Positions 33,677-42,397 of a stretch of 52,097 bases of DNA are shown in pieces. Positions within the stretch are counted from its first letter, which is position 1. The number at the start of each line of letters is the position of its first letter. This DNA comes from Opitutales bacterium. Lineage in GTDB: Bacteria > Verrucomicrobiota > Verrucomicrobiia > Opitutales > Seribacteraceae. Under the pieces are notes generated by a model. It saw nothing but the letters and a program-made list of their open reading frames with translations. It ran no database searches and was not told where the DNA came from. A program made the translations under genes and the position numbers. The DNA is taken from NCBI GenBank assembly GCA_028101545.1, contig JAOHKZ010000014.1, forward strand, positions 1-52,097, written 5' to 3'.

Positions 33677-33924
33677 TGGGATTAGCACTTTTTAATACTT
33701 TTATTTTGCTTCTACTTGTCGTAGCTGCACTGCTTGCATTGCGAGTGAAGGATTTACTGACCGCCTCTGTGGTTTTTGCTGTATATAGTTTTTTAATGTG
33801 TCTGCTCTGGGCAGAAATGGGGGCGGTCGATGTAGCTTTCACGGAAGCAACTGTGGGAGCGGGTATAAGTACAGTGGTTTTGATTGCGACAATTTTTAAT
33901 CTGAAAAGAAAATCTTCTGATTAA
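33673..33924 (+). CDS. MbhD-like (DUF4040) antiporter subunit
   Basis: An 83-residue membrane protein with three helices. It matches the MbhD/DUF4040 domain: LLTASVVFAVYSFLMCLLWA, then AVDVAFTEATVGAGISTVVL with the conserved Ala-Phe-Thr-Glu-Ala. In canonical Mrp systems this domain is the C-terminal part of the large MrpA; here it is a separate polypeptide, as in archaeal Mbh/Mbs-type complexes. The start can be GTG at 33673 or ATG at 33676; both overlap the mrpG stop. The next gene begins immediately after its stop codon. Confidence 0.88.
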   Translation: MMGLALFNTFILLLLVVAALLALRVKDLLTASVVFAVYSFLMCLLWAEMGAVDVAFTEATVGAGISTVVLIATIFNLKRKSSD

Positions 33925-34674
33925 ATGAAACTATTATCATTCATCCCTGTTCTAGTTGTCGGTGTTTTATTGCTTTATGCGGCGAAGGATTTCCCCGAGT
34001 GGGGTAGCCTGGATGCACCTGCATCAAAATCACCGGTATCCTCTCATTTTATTGCGAATACCGGAGTCGATACTGAAGTACCTAATATGGTAACCGCTGT
34101 GCTGGCAGACTATCGTGGCTTTGATACTATGTTTGAAACTGTAGTCGTTTTTATTGCAGGAATGGCAGTTCTTGCGATTTTGAAAAATTCGGGAAGAAAA
34201 AAACTCGTAAAAAGAGAATTTGAAGTAGATGCGGAACCTGACTTGATTGTAACAAATACAGTTCGATTGCTGGTTCCAGTTATCCAGATTTTCGCCTTTT
34301 ATGTACTTGCCCACGGCCATGTCAGTCCCGGAGGAGGGTTTCAGGGAGGCGTGCTAATGGGGGCTAGTTTTATCCTAGTTGCTTTGTCTTGGGATCTCGA
34401 AACTGCACTTATTAGGTTCCCTTTTAATTGGACTACAATTCTAGGCGGACTCGGGGTTTTTCTTTATGCGGGAATCGGTCTGTTATCAATGTTTTTAGGA
34501 GGTGAGTTTTTAGACTATTCTGAACTGGCTAATATTTTTACGGTTAGTAGGGAAATGGCCAGGTATCATGCTATGCTAGGGGTTGAGATTGGTGTCGGCT
34601 TAACCGTCACCGCGATTATGTTTTCCCTTTACGCAAATTTATCTACTGAAGGTCGTCATCAAAGAGGTTTATAA
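33925..34674 (+). CDS. mrpB: MbhE-MrpB fused antiporter subunit
   Basis: A 249-residue protein combining two modules. Residues 1-85 resemble MbhE (KDFPEWG, then TEVPNMVTAVLADYRGFDT, MFETVVVFIAGMAVL), which in many Mrp systems is the end of MrpA. Residues 105-245 are MrpB proper: NTVRLLVPVIQIFAFYVLAH, then HGHVSPGGGFQGGVLMGASF with the conserved Pro-Gly-Gly-Gly-Phe-Gln-Gly-Gly. This arrangement shows that the C-terminal domains of MrpA are distributed over two separate genes here. About six membrane segments are visible. It starts directly after the previous stop. Confidence 0.92.
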   Translation: MKLLSFIPVLVVGVLLLYAAKDFPEWGSLDAPASKSPVSSHFIANTGVDTEVPNMVTAVLADYRGFDTMFETVVVFIAGMAVLAILKNSGRKKLVKREFEVDAEPDLIVTNTVRLLVPVIQIFAFYVLAHGHVSPGGGFQGGVLMGASFILVALSWDLETALIRFPFNWTTILGGLGVFLYAGIGLLSMFLGGEFLDYSELANIFTVSREMARYHAMLGVEIGVGLTVTAIMFSLYANLSTEGRHQRGL

Positions 34675-34692
34675 TTATTACAAGAAAATGTG

Positions 34693-35577
34693 ATGTTTGA
34701 GGATGGTACCATAATCAACGAATTGCTCATCGAGCGGTTGAACTATTTGATTTATGTGGTTCTCCTTTTAATAGGCTTGCACGCCATGATTGCTAAGAAA
34801 AACCTGATTAAAAAATTGATTGGTATGTCAATTTTTCAAACGGCAATTATTTTGTTTTATGTTTCAATTGGAGTGAAAGAGGGGAGTACTATACCGGTTT
34901 ATTTACCAGAACATGACCTTCATGGCTCTCATTCTGTTCCGTCTGATACGAATGAAACTTCGCATTTTGAGCACGGCCCATTCATTGTGGATTCTTCCTT
35001 GGTAAGGGGGTACGCCAACCCGCTTCCGCATGTCCTCATGCTTACTGCAATTGTTGTGGGTGTTGCTACTTTGGGCTTAGCCCTTGCATTGTGTCTGCGG
35101 ATTTATCAGGGGTATGGTACGATTGAAGAGGATGAGGTTCTTGCCAAGATTGAGAGGCAGGAAATGCTCTCTAAGCCAAGTATTGTTGTGAAATCTGTGG
35201 ATTCATCCAAAACGACCAATAGCAAAGCTGAAAAACCGCCATCCAAGCCAAAGGTATCTTCTTCTTCTCCAAGTACAAAGCGTCCCCAAGCAATACCCAA
35301 AACTAAAGCAAAGGCTGCTTCCACATCCGCCAAAGCAAAAACTTCCCGAGCCAAATCTGTTTCGCCTAAGGCAAAACCTGCTGCATCAAAGTCGACTACC
35401 ACTGGATCTAAAAAATCTCCTGCTAAGTCGAAAACGGCGGCATCTAAACCGACTACCAAAGCCAAGCCCAAGCCGAAAGTAAAATCAAAGGCTAAACCAG
35501 CAGTTCGAACAAAATCTTCTTCCCCTGCCAAAAAAGCAACGGCTTCAAAGCCTAAGCCAAGGACTCCAAAGAAATGA
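34693..35577 (+). CDS. mrpC: Na+/H+ antiporter subunit C (MrpC/NuoK-like) with basic tail
   Basis: The N-terminal 140 residues are a NuoK/MrpC-type subunit: about 20-33, 42-62 and 112-138 are the three membrane helices, with LIYVVLLLIGLHAMIAKKNL, KKLIGMSIFQTAIILFYVSI and ANPLPHVLMLTAIVVGVATL. An acidic, His-containing loop (about 72-98) separates helices 2 and 3. From about residue 171 to the end there is a tail of some 125 residues made almost only of Lys, Ala, Ser, Pro and Thr, like histone H1, which normal MrpC proteins of about 110-150 residues lack. From NuoK topology the tail should be cytoplasmic. GTG at 34690 is an alternative start. It overlaps the next gene by 4 bases. Confidence 0.9.
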   Translation: MFEDGTIINELLIERLNYLIYVVLLLIGLHAMIAKKNLIKKLIGMSIFQTAIILFYVSIGVKEGSTIPVYLPEHDLHGSHSVPSDTNETSHFEHGPFIVDSSLVRGYANPLPHVLMLTAIVVGVATLGLALALCLRIYQGYGTIEEDEVLAKIERQEMLSKPSIVVKSVDSSKTTNSKAEKPPSKPKVSSSSPSTKRPQAIPKTKAKAASTSAKAKTSRAKSVSPKAKPAASKSTTTGSKKSPAKSKTAASKPTTKAKPKPKVKSKAKPAVRTKSSSPAKKATASKPKPRTPKK

Positions 35578-37133
35578 TGGAAAACGCGATTGCCTGGATT
35601 TTAATATTCCCATTATTTGGATCAGTTGCCTGTGCAATTTTGGGAATGGGTAATAAGAAGCTTTGTTATCCAATTGCAGTTCTTTCTATGGCTGGTTCCC
35701 TCTGGGGTGGGATTGAAACCTTAAGGCAAGTGATTGCCTCCGAGGTACACACAGTTTCTTATATATTTGGCGGATGGACCCTCGACAATTACCCACGGGG
35801 AGTCGGTATAGAATTTCATGCGGATATTTTAGGAATACTAATCACATTGGTTGTACTGGGCGTAGGGTTCATTGTGGCTATTTATTCAAAACTACCCGTT
35901 CAGGATGAGACCCCGAATAAAGAATCTCTTTTTTACACATTATTTTTATTACAGATTACGGGATTGGCAGGTATTTGCTTAACTGGAGATGCTTTTAATT
36001 TGTATGTATTAATCGAAGTGGCGGCATTGACTGGGTATGGATTGATCGCAATGGGTTCCAAGCGTGCAGAAGCAGCCACTTTTAATTATGTGATTTTAGG
36101 AACAATTGGAGCTTCGCTTTATCTGCTTGGAGTCGGATATATTTACATAAAAACCGGCACGCTGAATATGGTGGGAATTCACGATGTGATTGTGGCGAAT
36201 GGCTTGGCTGATTCCGCGACTATGCAGGTTGCTTTTGTTCTAGTTGGAATAGGAATTCTTATTAAAATGGCTTTTTTCCCATTTCACGCATGGCTTCCGA
36301 ATGCATATTGTAATGCTCCAACGGTTACTTCTTCATTGCTCGCACCTTTAGTGACCAAGGTAATGATTTATGTGATGATTCGTATGGTGTTGTCCGTTTT
36401 TGGTGTCGAGTTTTCTTTTGAATCTACTCTTTGGGTTGATGTAATGCCTTGGTTGGTGGTCGTTGCGATCATATGTGCAGCCGTTATGGCACTGGCTCAG
36501 CGGGAAATTAAACGAATGCTTGCCTATTTGATTGTGGCCGAGGTTGGCTATATGGTTGGAGGGGTTTGGATTTATAATTACTATGGTTTAATTGGGTCGA
36601 TCTTCCATGTGATCAGTGATGCATGTATGACCCTTTGTTTGTTTCTTGGTGCCGGGCTTATTTTACGAAAGGCAAAGACCACGCATTTTGACGGATTGCG
36701 TGGATTGTTTTCCAAAATGCCCTTAACCATGACCGGATTTTTTATTGGTGGCTTCTCGATTATTGGACTGCCTCCAACCTGTGGGTTTTTCAGTAAGTGG
36801 TATCTAATCACTGGGGGTATGGTTTCCCAGAGATGGGAATATATGGTTGTGCTTATGTTCTCAACCATGGTGATGGTGGTTCTGTTCTTCCGTCTTATCG
36901 AAAGAATCCATTTGGCTGTTAGTGAAAGTGGGGAGAATTTAGGGCACGGACATGGTGATCTGGGTCTAACCAAGGAACAGACACGCTTTGATGAGGGGCC
37001 ATTATCCATGCTGATTCCACTTCTTCTTGCCGCCACGGTGGTTTTGGTCGTGGGTATATACAACCAGGATATTGTTAATCTAATTGAGATCTTTTTGGAT
37101 GAATTCAATCTTCCCAAGGGGGTGAGCCATTAA
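35574..37133 (+). CDS. mrpD: Proton-translocating antiporter subunit, MrpD/NuoN-like (first copy)
   Basis: A 519-residue polytopic protein of the NuoL/M/N-MrpA/D superfamily with about 14 helices. The acidic residue of the conserved channel is in NLYVLIEVAALTGYGLIAMG, and the lysine-bearing helix is ILIKMAFFPFHAWLPNAYC. The later helix segment LAQREIKRMLAYLIVAEVGY and FFIGGFSIIGLPPTCGFFSK are typical. It should carry protons or sodium across the inner membrane. A His-containing loop (GHGHGDLG) is near the C-terminus. It is the first of three such subunits in the operon and shares one base with the next gene. Confidence 0.92.
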   Translation: MMENAIAWILIFPLFGSVACAILGMGNKKLCYPIAVLSMAGSLWGGIETLRQVIASEVHTVSYIFGGWTLDNYPRGVGIEFHADILGILITLVVLGVGFIVAIYSKLPVQDETPNKESLFYTLFLLQITGLAGICLTGDAFNLYVLIEVAALTGYGLIAMGSKRAEAATFNYVILGTIGASLYLLGVGYIYIKTGTLNMVGIHDVIVANGLADSATMQVAFVLVGIGILIKMAFFPFHAWLPNAYCNAPTVTSSLLAPLVTKVMIYVMIRMVLSVFGVEFSFESTLWVDVMPWLVVVAIICAAVMALAQREIKRMLAYLIVAEVGYMVGGVWIYNYYGLIGSIFHVISDACMTLCLFLGAGLILRKAKTTHFDGLRGLFSKMPLTMTGFFIGGFSIIGLPPTCGFFSKWYLITGGMVSQRWEYMVVLMFSTMVMVVLFFRLIERIHLAVSESGENLGHGHGDLGLTKEQTRFDEGPLSMLIPLLLAATVVLVVGIYNQDIVNLIEIFLDEFNLPKGVSH

Positions 37134-38623
37134 TGAGTGCACCTGAAGTCACAGTTATAGAAGATATTCGCCCATTAATTGCTTTTGTTGCTCCTTTGAT
37201 TGGGGTCATTGGAATTGCTTGGGCAGGAGAAAAACGAAAAAACCTCCGGGAGACTTTTACTTTCTTGGTGGCAACCATTCAAGCTTCCGTTGTTCTTTCC
37301 ATGGTTCCTATTTTGCTAAGTGGAAGTATAATAGAATTTCAAATATGGCAGATGTTTACCCATGTGCCCCTTTTATTACGGGTTGATGGCTTTGGTTTGC
37401 TCTTTGCCTGTGTGGCATCTCTTCTTTGGATTGCCACCACTGTATATGCGATTGGATATATGCGCGGTTTACACGAACATGCCCAGACAAGATTTTATTC
37501 CTTTTTCGCGATCTCGCTTTCAGCCACAATTGGGGTCGCTTTTTCGGCTAACCTGCTGACGATCTATTTTTTCTATGAGATGCTCTCGGTTTCCACTTTT
37601 CCTTTGGTCACACACATGCAGGACAAGGATGCACGGACGGGTGGCAGGACATATTTAGGATACCTCCTGTTTACTTCCCTCTGTCTGTTATTACCGGCCA
37701 TGAGTTGGTGCTATGTCTGGCTGGATGGTGGCACAGTAACCATGGATTTTCTTGCTGATACCGGTAAGGTTGGTGCTTTTAGCCAGACCACGCAAATTGT
37801 TCTACTAGCTCTTTTTACTTTTGGCTTTGCCAAGGCGGGTATCATGCCCCTTCACTCGTGGCTACCAGGGGCAATGGTTGCTCCAACTCCGGTCTCTGCA
37901 TTACTCCATGCAGTTGCAGTGGTCAAAGTGGGGGTCTTTTGTGTAATTAGGGTGTATTCTGATATTTTTGGTATACAAGTTTTGCAGGAGTTAGATGGAG
38001 AGGATTGGATGATTGGTCTTGCCTGTGCCACCATATTGATCTCTTCCTTGATCGCATTATCTCAGGATAATTTAAAGAGGAGGTTAGCCTTTTCCACTAT
38101 TGGACAACTGGGTTATGTCGTGCTCGGGGCTACTCTTGCCACGGAACAGGGAGTGGGTGGATCCGTATTGCACATTGCGATGCACGCCTGTGGTAAAATT
38201 ACTTTGTTCTTCTGTGCCGGGGCTATTTTTGTGGCCAGTGGTAAAAAGTATGTGAGTGAATTACGTGGTCTGGGTAGAAAGATGCCGATTACTATGGGTG
38301 CCTTTATGATAGGTTCCCTTAGCGTGATAGGACTTCCCCCTTTAGGCGGTTTTATAAGTAAATGGTACTTAGCTCTGGGTGCTTTGGACCGAGATATGAC
38401 CTGGGTGGTAGTGGTCTTGTTAGTCAGTTCTCTTCTAAATGTTTTTTATCTTCTCCCCGTTGCGGTAACCGCATTTTTTAGAGACCCAGATGACGATAAG
38501 GAGACTGGAATGAAGGAAGCCCCTATGGCTTGCGTTGTTCCTCTTGCAATAACCGCGATCGGTTGTTTTGTCTTGTTCTTTTTTGCCGAGCCTATCCTAC
38601 ATTTAGTTGGATTATCTAAATGA
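37133..38623 (+). CDS. Proton-translocating antiporter subunit, MrpD/NuoM-like (second copy)
   Basis: A 496-residue membrane protein of the same superfamily. The conserved channel residues are seen in LTIYFFYEMLSVSTFPLVTH (Glu) and FAKAGIMPLHSWLPGAMVA (Lys), followed by PTPVSALLHAVAVVKVGVFC. RRLAFSTIGQLGYVVLGATL and MIGSLSVIGLPPLGGFISKW complete the pattern. It is only moderately similar by eye to its neighbours, so the three are distinct subunits rather than recent duplicates. It begins at the stop of the first copy, and the following small gene starts 4 bases after its stop. Confidence 0.92.
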   Translation: MSAPEVTVIEDIRPLIAFVAPLIGVIGIAWAGEKRKNLRETFTFLVATIQASVVLSMVPILLSGSIIEFQIWQMFTHVPLLLRVDGFGLLFACVASLLWIATTVYAIGYMRGLHEHAQTRFYSFFAISLSATIGVAFSANLLTIYFFYEMLSVSTFPLVTHMQDKDARTGGRTYLGYLLFTSLCLLLPAMSWCYVWLDGGTVTMDFLADTGKVGAFSQTTQIVLLALFTFGFAKAGIMPLHSWLPGAMVAPTPVSALLHAVAVVKVGVFCVIRVYSDIFGIQVLQELDGEDWMIGLACATILISSLIALSQDNLKRRLAFSTIGQLGYVVLGATLATEQGVGGSVLHIAMHACGKITLFFCAGAIFVASGKKYVSELRGLGRKMPITMGAFMIGSLSVIGLPPLGGFISKWYLALGALDRDMTWVVVVLLVSSLLNVFYLLPVAVTAFFRDPDDDKETGMKEAPMACVVPLAITAIGCFVLFFFAEPILHLVGLSK

Positions 38624-38627
38624 TCAT

Positions 38628-38954
38628 ATGCCTTTCATTATGAGTAAACAAAAAGATAATAATAACGAACCTGATCGTTGGCTTGATGATCCCTTAAATG
38701 TTCGCAAGTTAATCCGTGGATTTTACTGGCTTTGTGCAATTGTTATTTTAATCGATCTTATCTTTAGTTTGGGTTGGCATAAACATGCTGCTTTTACGGA
38801 AGACATAAGCGTTCATTCGCTCGAAACCTTACCGGCCTTTTATGGGGTGTACGGTTTTTTGGCCTGCGTTGGTTTGGTATATGTTTCAAAACTAATGCGC
38901 GAAATCGCTGGTAAGAAAATTCTTATGAGAGACGAGGATTACTGGGACAAATAG
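38628..38954 (+). CDS. Small two-helix membrane protein of the antiporter cluster
   Basis: A protein of about 108 residues; ATG at 38628 is the first after the previous stop and ATG at 38640 is an alternative. It has two membrane segments (FYWLCAIVILIDLIFSLGW and FYGVYGFLACVGLVYVSKL). The pattern of a Trp-Leu-Asp-Asp-Pro start, an acidic loop before FYGVYGF, and a C-terminal R-x-x-Glu-Asp-Tyr-Trp-Asp matches a short conserved protein I recall beside similar antiporter subunits in marine Proteobacteria. It lies between two large antiporter-like subunits with tiny gaps, so it is probably a structural accessory of the complex. It has no MrpA-G counterpart. Confidence 0.75.
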   Translation: MPFIMSKQKDNNNEPDRWLDDPLNVRKLIRGFYWLCAIVILIDLIFSLGWHKHAAFTEDISVHSLETLPAFYGVYGFLACVGLVYVSKLMREIAGKKILMRDEDYWDK

Positions 38955-38955
38955 A

Positions 38956-40776
38956 ATGAATACCCTAGCAGCTACTATGGATATTGGATTTCACCCCGCA
39001 TTTGCATTAATTCTTGGCGGTTTAGTCGCGGCTGTATTGCGTGGTCGTTTTGCGTCCATGGCTCTGGTGATTGCGCCTATACTTGGGTTTTGGCAGGTTT
39101 ATGCACTTGATATCGGAAGCATGTCCAGTATGACGCTTTTTGGTTACGAAATCATTGGAGTGGAGGTTGATAAACAAGCCAAGGTTTTTGGTTATCTTTT
39201 TCACTTGGCTGCCTTGGTTGCTGGAATCTATTCTTTTCATGTAAGGGATCCCTGGCAAATTTCGATGGCCTTATTTTACGCTGCTTCTGCAGTCGGGGTT
39301 GCCTTTGCAGGGGATATGATTTCCCTTTTTCTCTGGTGGGAAGGTTTGGCGATTACTTCTGTCTTTCAGATTTGGGGAAGAAAAACCAAAGAAGCGGAAG
39401 AATCTGGATTTCGATATTTATTTTTTCATGTTTCTTCGGGCTTACTCTTACTTGCAGGTATTCTTTTTCGTTACCACGGTGAAGGACCGTCCGCTTTTCT
39501 GCTTGAGCCGTTGACGGAGGCCTTGGAGGCAGGTGATCTTGGTTCATGGCTAATCTTATTAGCTATTGGAATAAAAGCAGCTTTCCCGGGTTTGCATACC
39601 TGGCTTAAGGATGGTTATTCCGAGGCCACTCCTACCGGGCCGGTTTGGCTTTGTGCATTTACCACCAAGTGTGCTGTTTGTATGTTAGTTCGCCTTTTCC
39701 CCGGGGCTGATATTTTAATTACTATTGGGGGTGTTATGGCGATGTTTCCCATTTTCTACGCCGTGATTGAAAATGATCTCCGTCGTGTGCTTTGCTATAG
39801 TAAGATTAATCAGATTGGATTTATGGTTGTGGGAATTGGGATAGGCACCGAACTCGCCATTGATGGTGCGATTGCTCATGCATTTACCCATGTTCTTTAT
39901 AAAGGGTTATTATTTATGAGTATGGGAGCGGTTCTATTTCGAACTGGCGAGATCCGGGGATCTCATTTAGGTGGCTTATATAAGACCATGCCCTGGACCA
40001 CAGGTTTCTGTATCGTAGGTGCGGCATCCATTTCCGCATTTCCTCTCTTCAGTGGTTTTATAAGTAAATCAATTATTATTACTGAAACAGCCCGTAATGG
40101 ACATATGGTAATTTGGTTATGTTTACTTTTTGCTTCTGCGGGGGTGTTTCATCATGCAGGAATCAAAATTCCATTTTTTGCCTTCTTTGCTCATGATTCT
40201 GGAAAGCGTCCCAAGGAAGCACCTTTAAATATGCTGATTGCAATGGGGATTTCGTCATTCATGTGTATCTTTCTTGGGTGTAATCCTCAATGGCTGTATG
40301 AAATGTTGCCCTATGGTGCAGCAGGGTACCACCCTTATGATGCTACCCATGTAATTACTCAGATCGAGATCCTTCTTTTTTCAGCCCTTGCATTTACCCT
40401 ACTGAATTTATGGGGGAAATATCCTCCTGAACTGCCATCTGTTAACCTCGATATTGATTGGGTTTACCGAAAAGCGGGTCGTTCTTTTCTTCGATATATG
40501 GATCTATTTTGGAATGGTCTAAATAAAAAAACACATTCCTTGGTTGTGGTGGATTTCATATCCAAAGTAGGTAGTTTTGCTAAAGGTGGTCAGGTGCATG
40601 TTATGAAATTTGTTAGCGAACAAATTCATAACCTTGGACTTGTTTCATCTCCCAATGCAAATGCGGCTAAAAATAAAATGGAGAAGCGTGCAAGCTTAGG
40701 ATTGCATCCGATCGGATTGACCGCAGTTTTTGCCCTGTTGTTTGTGGGTGCTTTTCTTTTTATTGCCGCCTCTTAA
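38956..40776 (+). CDS. Antiporter subunit, NuoL/MrpA-N/MrpD-like (third copy)
   Basis: A 606-residue polytopic protein, the largest subunit of the cluster. The conserved Glu and Lys of the antiporter-like channel are in MISLFLWWEGLAITSVFQIW and LAIGIKAAFPGLHTWLKDGY; a second Lys helix (AFTTKCAVCMLVRLF) and the His-containing HAFTHVLYKGLLFMSMGAVL follow. After about residue 490 there is an amphipathic, mostly soluble stretch and a final hydrophobic helix (FALLFVGAFLFIAAS), which could be the lateral-helix-like end of NuoL-type subunits (inference). It starts 1 base after the small gene and ends the operon; I saw no clear terminator after it. Confidence 0.9.
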   Translation: MNTLAATMDIGFHPAFALILGGLVAAVLRGRFASMALVIAPILGFWQVYALDIGSMSSMTLFGYEIIGVEVDKQAKVFGYLFHLAALVAGIYSFHVRDPWQISMALFYAASAVGVAFAGDMISLFLWWEGLAITSVFQIWGRKTKEAEESGFRYLFFHVSSGLLLLAGILFRYHGEGPSAFLLEPLTEALEAGDLGSWLILLAIGIKAAFPGLHTWLKDGYSEATPTGPVWLCAFTTKCAVCMLVRLFPGADILITIGGVMAMFPIFYAVIENDLRRVLCYSKINQIGFMVVGIGIGTELAIDGAIAHAFTHVLYKGLLFMSMGAVLFRTGEIRGSHLGGLYKTMPWTTGFCIVGAASISAFPLFSGFISKSIIITETARNGHMVIWLCLLFASAGVFHHAGIKIPFFAFFAHDSGKRPKEAPLNMLIAMGISSFMCIFLGCNPQWLYEMLPYGAAGYHPYDATHVITQIEILLFSALAFTLLNLWGKYPPELPSVNLDIDWVYRKAGRSFLRYMDLFWNGLNKKTHSLVVVDFISKVGSFAKGGQVHVMKFVSEQIHNLGLVSSPNANAAKNKMEKRASLGLHPIGLTAVFALLFVGAFLFIAAS

Positions 40777-40839
40777 TTGGTTTTATTTATCAAATTTCTT
40801 GCTTAGCGAGAAACTCAGTGGTTTTCTTAATTTGTGTGG

Positions 40840-41355
40840 ATGAGAATATGGATAAAATATGTCTGGATATGTGTGGTTTTTACTTTCCTGTTTTCATGTA
40901 AATATCTCGATCGAAATGCCAATTTTATTTCTGATGAGAAAGTTTGGGAAAAAGTTAGTTCCCAAGCACCTGCCAGTGGATTAGATCCTACTTTTGTATA
41001 TGCGATTTGCCATGCTGAAAGCAGTTTAAATGCAAATGCTGAATCATCTGTAGCCAGAGGGATGATGCAATTAACCGAAGCGGCATGGCAGGATGTTACC
41101 AAGCTCCATTATCGACAGGCTTTTGAATGGGAGACCAATGTGGAGGTGGGTATTCTTTACCTTGAAAGATTAAAGGGAATGTTGGAAAGTGTGGATTTAT
41201 TTTCCTATCCAAGGTTAGCAGCTAGTTATCGATATGGTTTTGGTGCGTTAAGAAAAGAAAAATTTATGGTCAGTCGTATGAAAACTCCAATTAATCGAAT
41301 TTACCGAAAGTTATTTGCCGGCGACATGGCCCCGGTTTCCCCTCCTTCGAATTAA
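40840..41355 (+). CDS. Lipoprotein lytic transglycosylase (SLT domain)
   Basis: A protein of about 171 residues. ATG at 40840 gives a lipoprotein signal ending FTFLFSC with the lipidated Cys20; a GTG two codons upstream is less likely. The SLT domain follows: the catalytic Glu60 in CHAESSLNANAESSVARGMM, then MQLTEAAWQDV, then the NVEVGILYLERL motif. Such enzymes cut peptidoglycan glycan strands to 1,6-anhydro ends for growth or insertion of envelope complexes. It is short, close to the minimal MltE-like fold. Its stop is directly followed by the Xer recombinase start. Confidence 0.88.
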   Translation: MRIWIKYVWICVVFTFLFSCKYLDRNANFISDEKVWEKVSSQAPASGLDPTFVYAICHAESSLNANAESSVARGMMQLTEAAWQDVTKLHYRQAFEWETNVEVGILYLERLKGMLESVDLFSYPRLAASYRYGFGALRKEKFMVSRMKTPINRIYRKLFAGDMAPVSPPSN

Positions 41356-42321
41356 ATGGGGGCAAAGAGCAAAGTAAAACGAAGAGAGAAAGGGGAAGTC
41401 CGAAAGGAACCACCAGCTCAATTTGAAAGGGAATTAAGTGATTTTTTAGCTTGGGTTCAACTGGAGAAAGGGCTGTCCAAAAATACGGTCGGTTCCTATG
41501 AGAATGATTTGGTTCAATGTGCTCTTCATTTAAAAGGGCAGGGGGTTGGTTCCTGGGGTGAAGTTGAACTCGTTCATCTTTCAAGTTGGTTGGGTTCTTT
41601 AACCGATGAGGAATATGCGGTGGCGAGTCTTTCGAGGAAATTATCTGCGGTTCGAATGCTTGCAAAGTTTCTTGTGGGGGAAGGATTTTTAAAAGAGGAT
41701 TTTACTGAGTTGTTGTCTAATCCAAAAAAAAGAAGGCATCTGCCTGATTGTCTGAGCATTGATGAAATGGAACGTTTTTTATCCGCTCCAGATTTAAATA
41801 AGCCTTTGGGCAAGCGGGATCGTGCATTGTTCGAATTGATGTACGGAAGTGGACTACGTGTTTCCGAAATTTGTTCCTTACCTATGACTGCAGTTGATTG
41901 TGAGGAAGGATATGCCCGAATATTTGGAAAGGGTTCAAAGGAAAGAATTGTTCCAGTCGGTCGGCACGCGGTTAATGCAATCCGTAATTATTTACACGGT
42001 GGACGTCCGCAATTAATCAAAGATGGAACAGGTGGAGAGTTGTTTTTAAGTATGCGTGGAAAAGCAATTTCTCGAAAAATGGTTTGGGTCTTGGTTAAGG
42101 ATTACGCACGAAAAGCGGGAATTGAAAAAAACTTAAGCCCTCATGGATTAAGGCATTCCTTTGCGACTCATTTATTAATGGGAGGAGCAGATATTCGGGC
42201 GGTTCAAGAAATGCTTGGGCATGCGGATATTGGAACAACTCAGGTTTACACCCAAGTGGAAGTGGAAAGATTGCTCGATGAACATGCAAATTTTCATCCC
42301 ATGGCACAGACCACGGGATAA
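41356..42321 (+). CDS. xerD: Tyrosine recombinase XerC/XerD
   Basis: A 321-residue site-specific recombinase that resolves chromosome dimers at dif. The N-terminal SAM-like core-binding domain (about 22-115) includes WVQLEKGLSKNTVGSYENDL. The catalytic domain has all active residues: Arg168 in YGSGLRVSEI, Lys192 in GKGSKER, His263 and Arg266 in SPHGLRHSFATHLL, His289 in LGHADIGTTQ and Tyr298 in VYTQV. A basic N-terminal extension of about 20 residues is present. I favour XerD over XerC weakly. Its context is housekeeping, with no phage or integron genes, so it is not a mobile-element integrase. Confidence 0.92.
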   Translation: MGAKSKVKRREKGEVRKEPPAQFERELSDFLAWVQLEKGLSKNTVGSYENDLVQCALHLKGQGVGSWGEVELVHLSSWLGSLTDEEYAVASLSRKLSAVRMLAKFLVGEGFLKEDFTELLSNPKKRRHLPDCLSIDEMERFLSAPDLNKPLGKRDRALFELMYGSGLRVSEICSLPMTAVDCEEGYARIFGKGSKERIVPVGRHAVNAIRNYLHGGRPQLIKDGTGGELFLSMRGKAISRKMVWVLVKDYARKAGIEKNLSPHGLRHSFATHLLMGGADIRAVQEMLGHADIGTTQVYTQVEVERLLDEHANFHPMAQTTG

Positions 42322-42397
42322 AAAAAATCAAAGTTTTTTTCCACGTGCGCAAAATAAGGTTGCCTGTCGAGGCTAGGCATCTTCTTTAGAATGGGTT

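Noticed and set aside
35106-35531. 141-residue open frame on the - strand opposite the end of mrpC
   Set aside because: It is the complement of the low-complexity Lys/Ala/Pro tail and reads as repetitive Val/Asp/Phe/Ala; the + strand frame continues a clear MrpC and couples to the next gene.
36581-37117. 178-residue open frame on the - strand within the first mrpD-like gene
   Set aside because: It is antisense to a well-supported membrane subunit and shows no recognisable domain.
41356-42321. Xer gene as an integrase of a mobile element
   Set aside because: No phage, integron, transposase or att-like repeats are nearby; the length and catalytic residues are those of a housekeeping XerC/D.
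42360-42392. Promoter before purS (TTGCCT with TAGAAT)
   Set aside because: The spacing of 21 bases is too long and the -35 match is weak.
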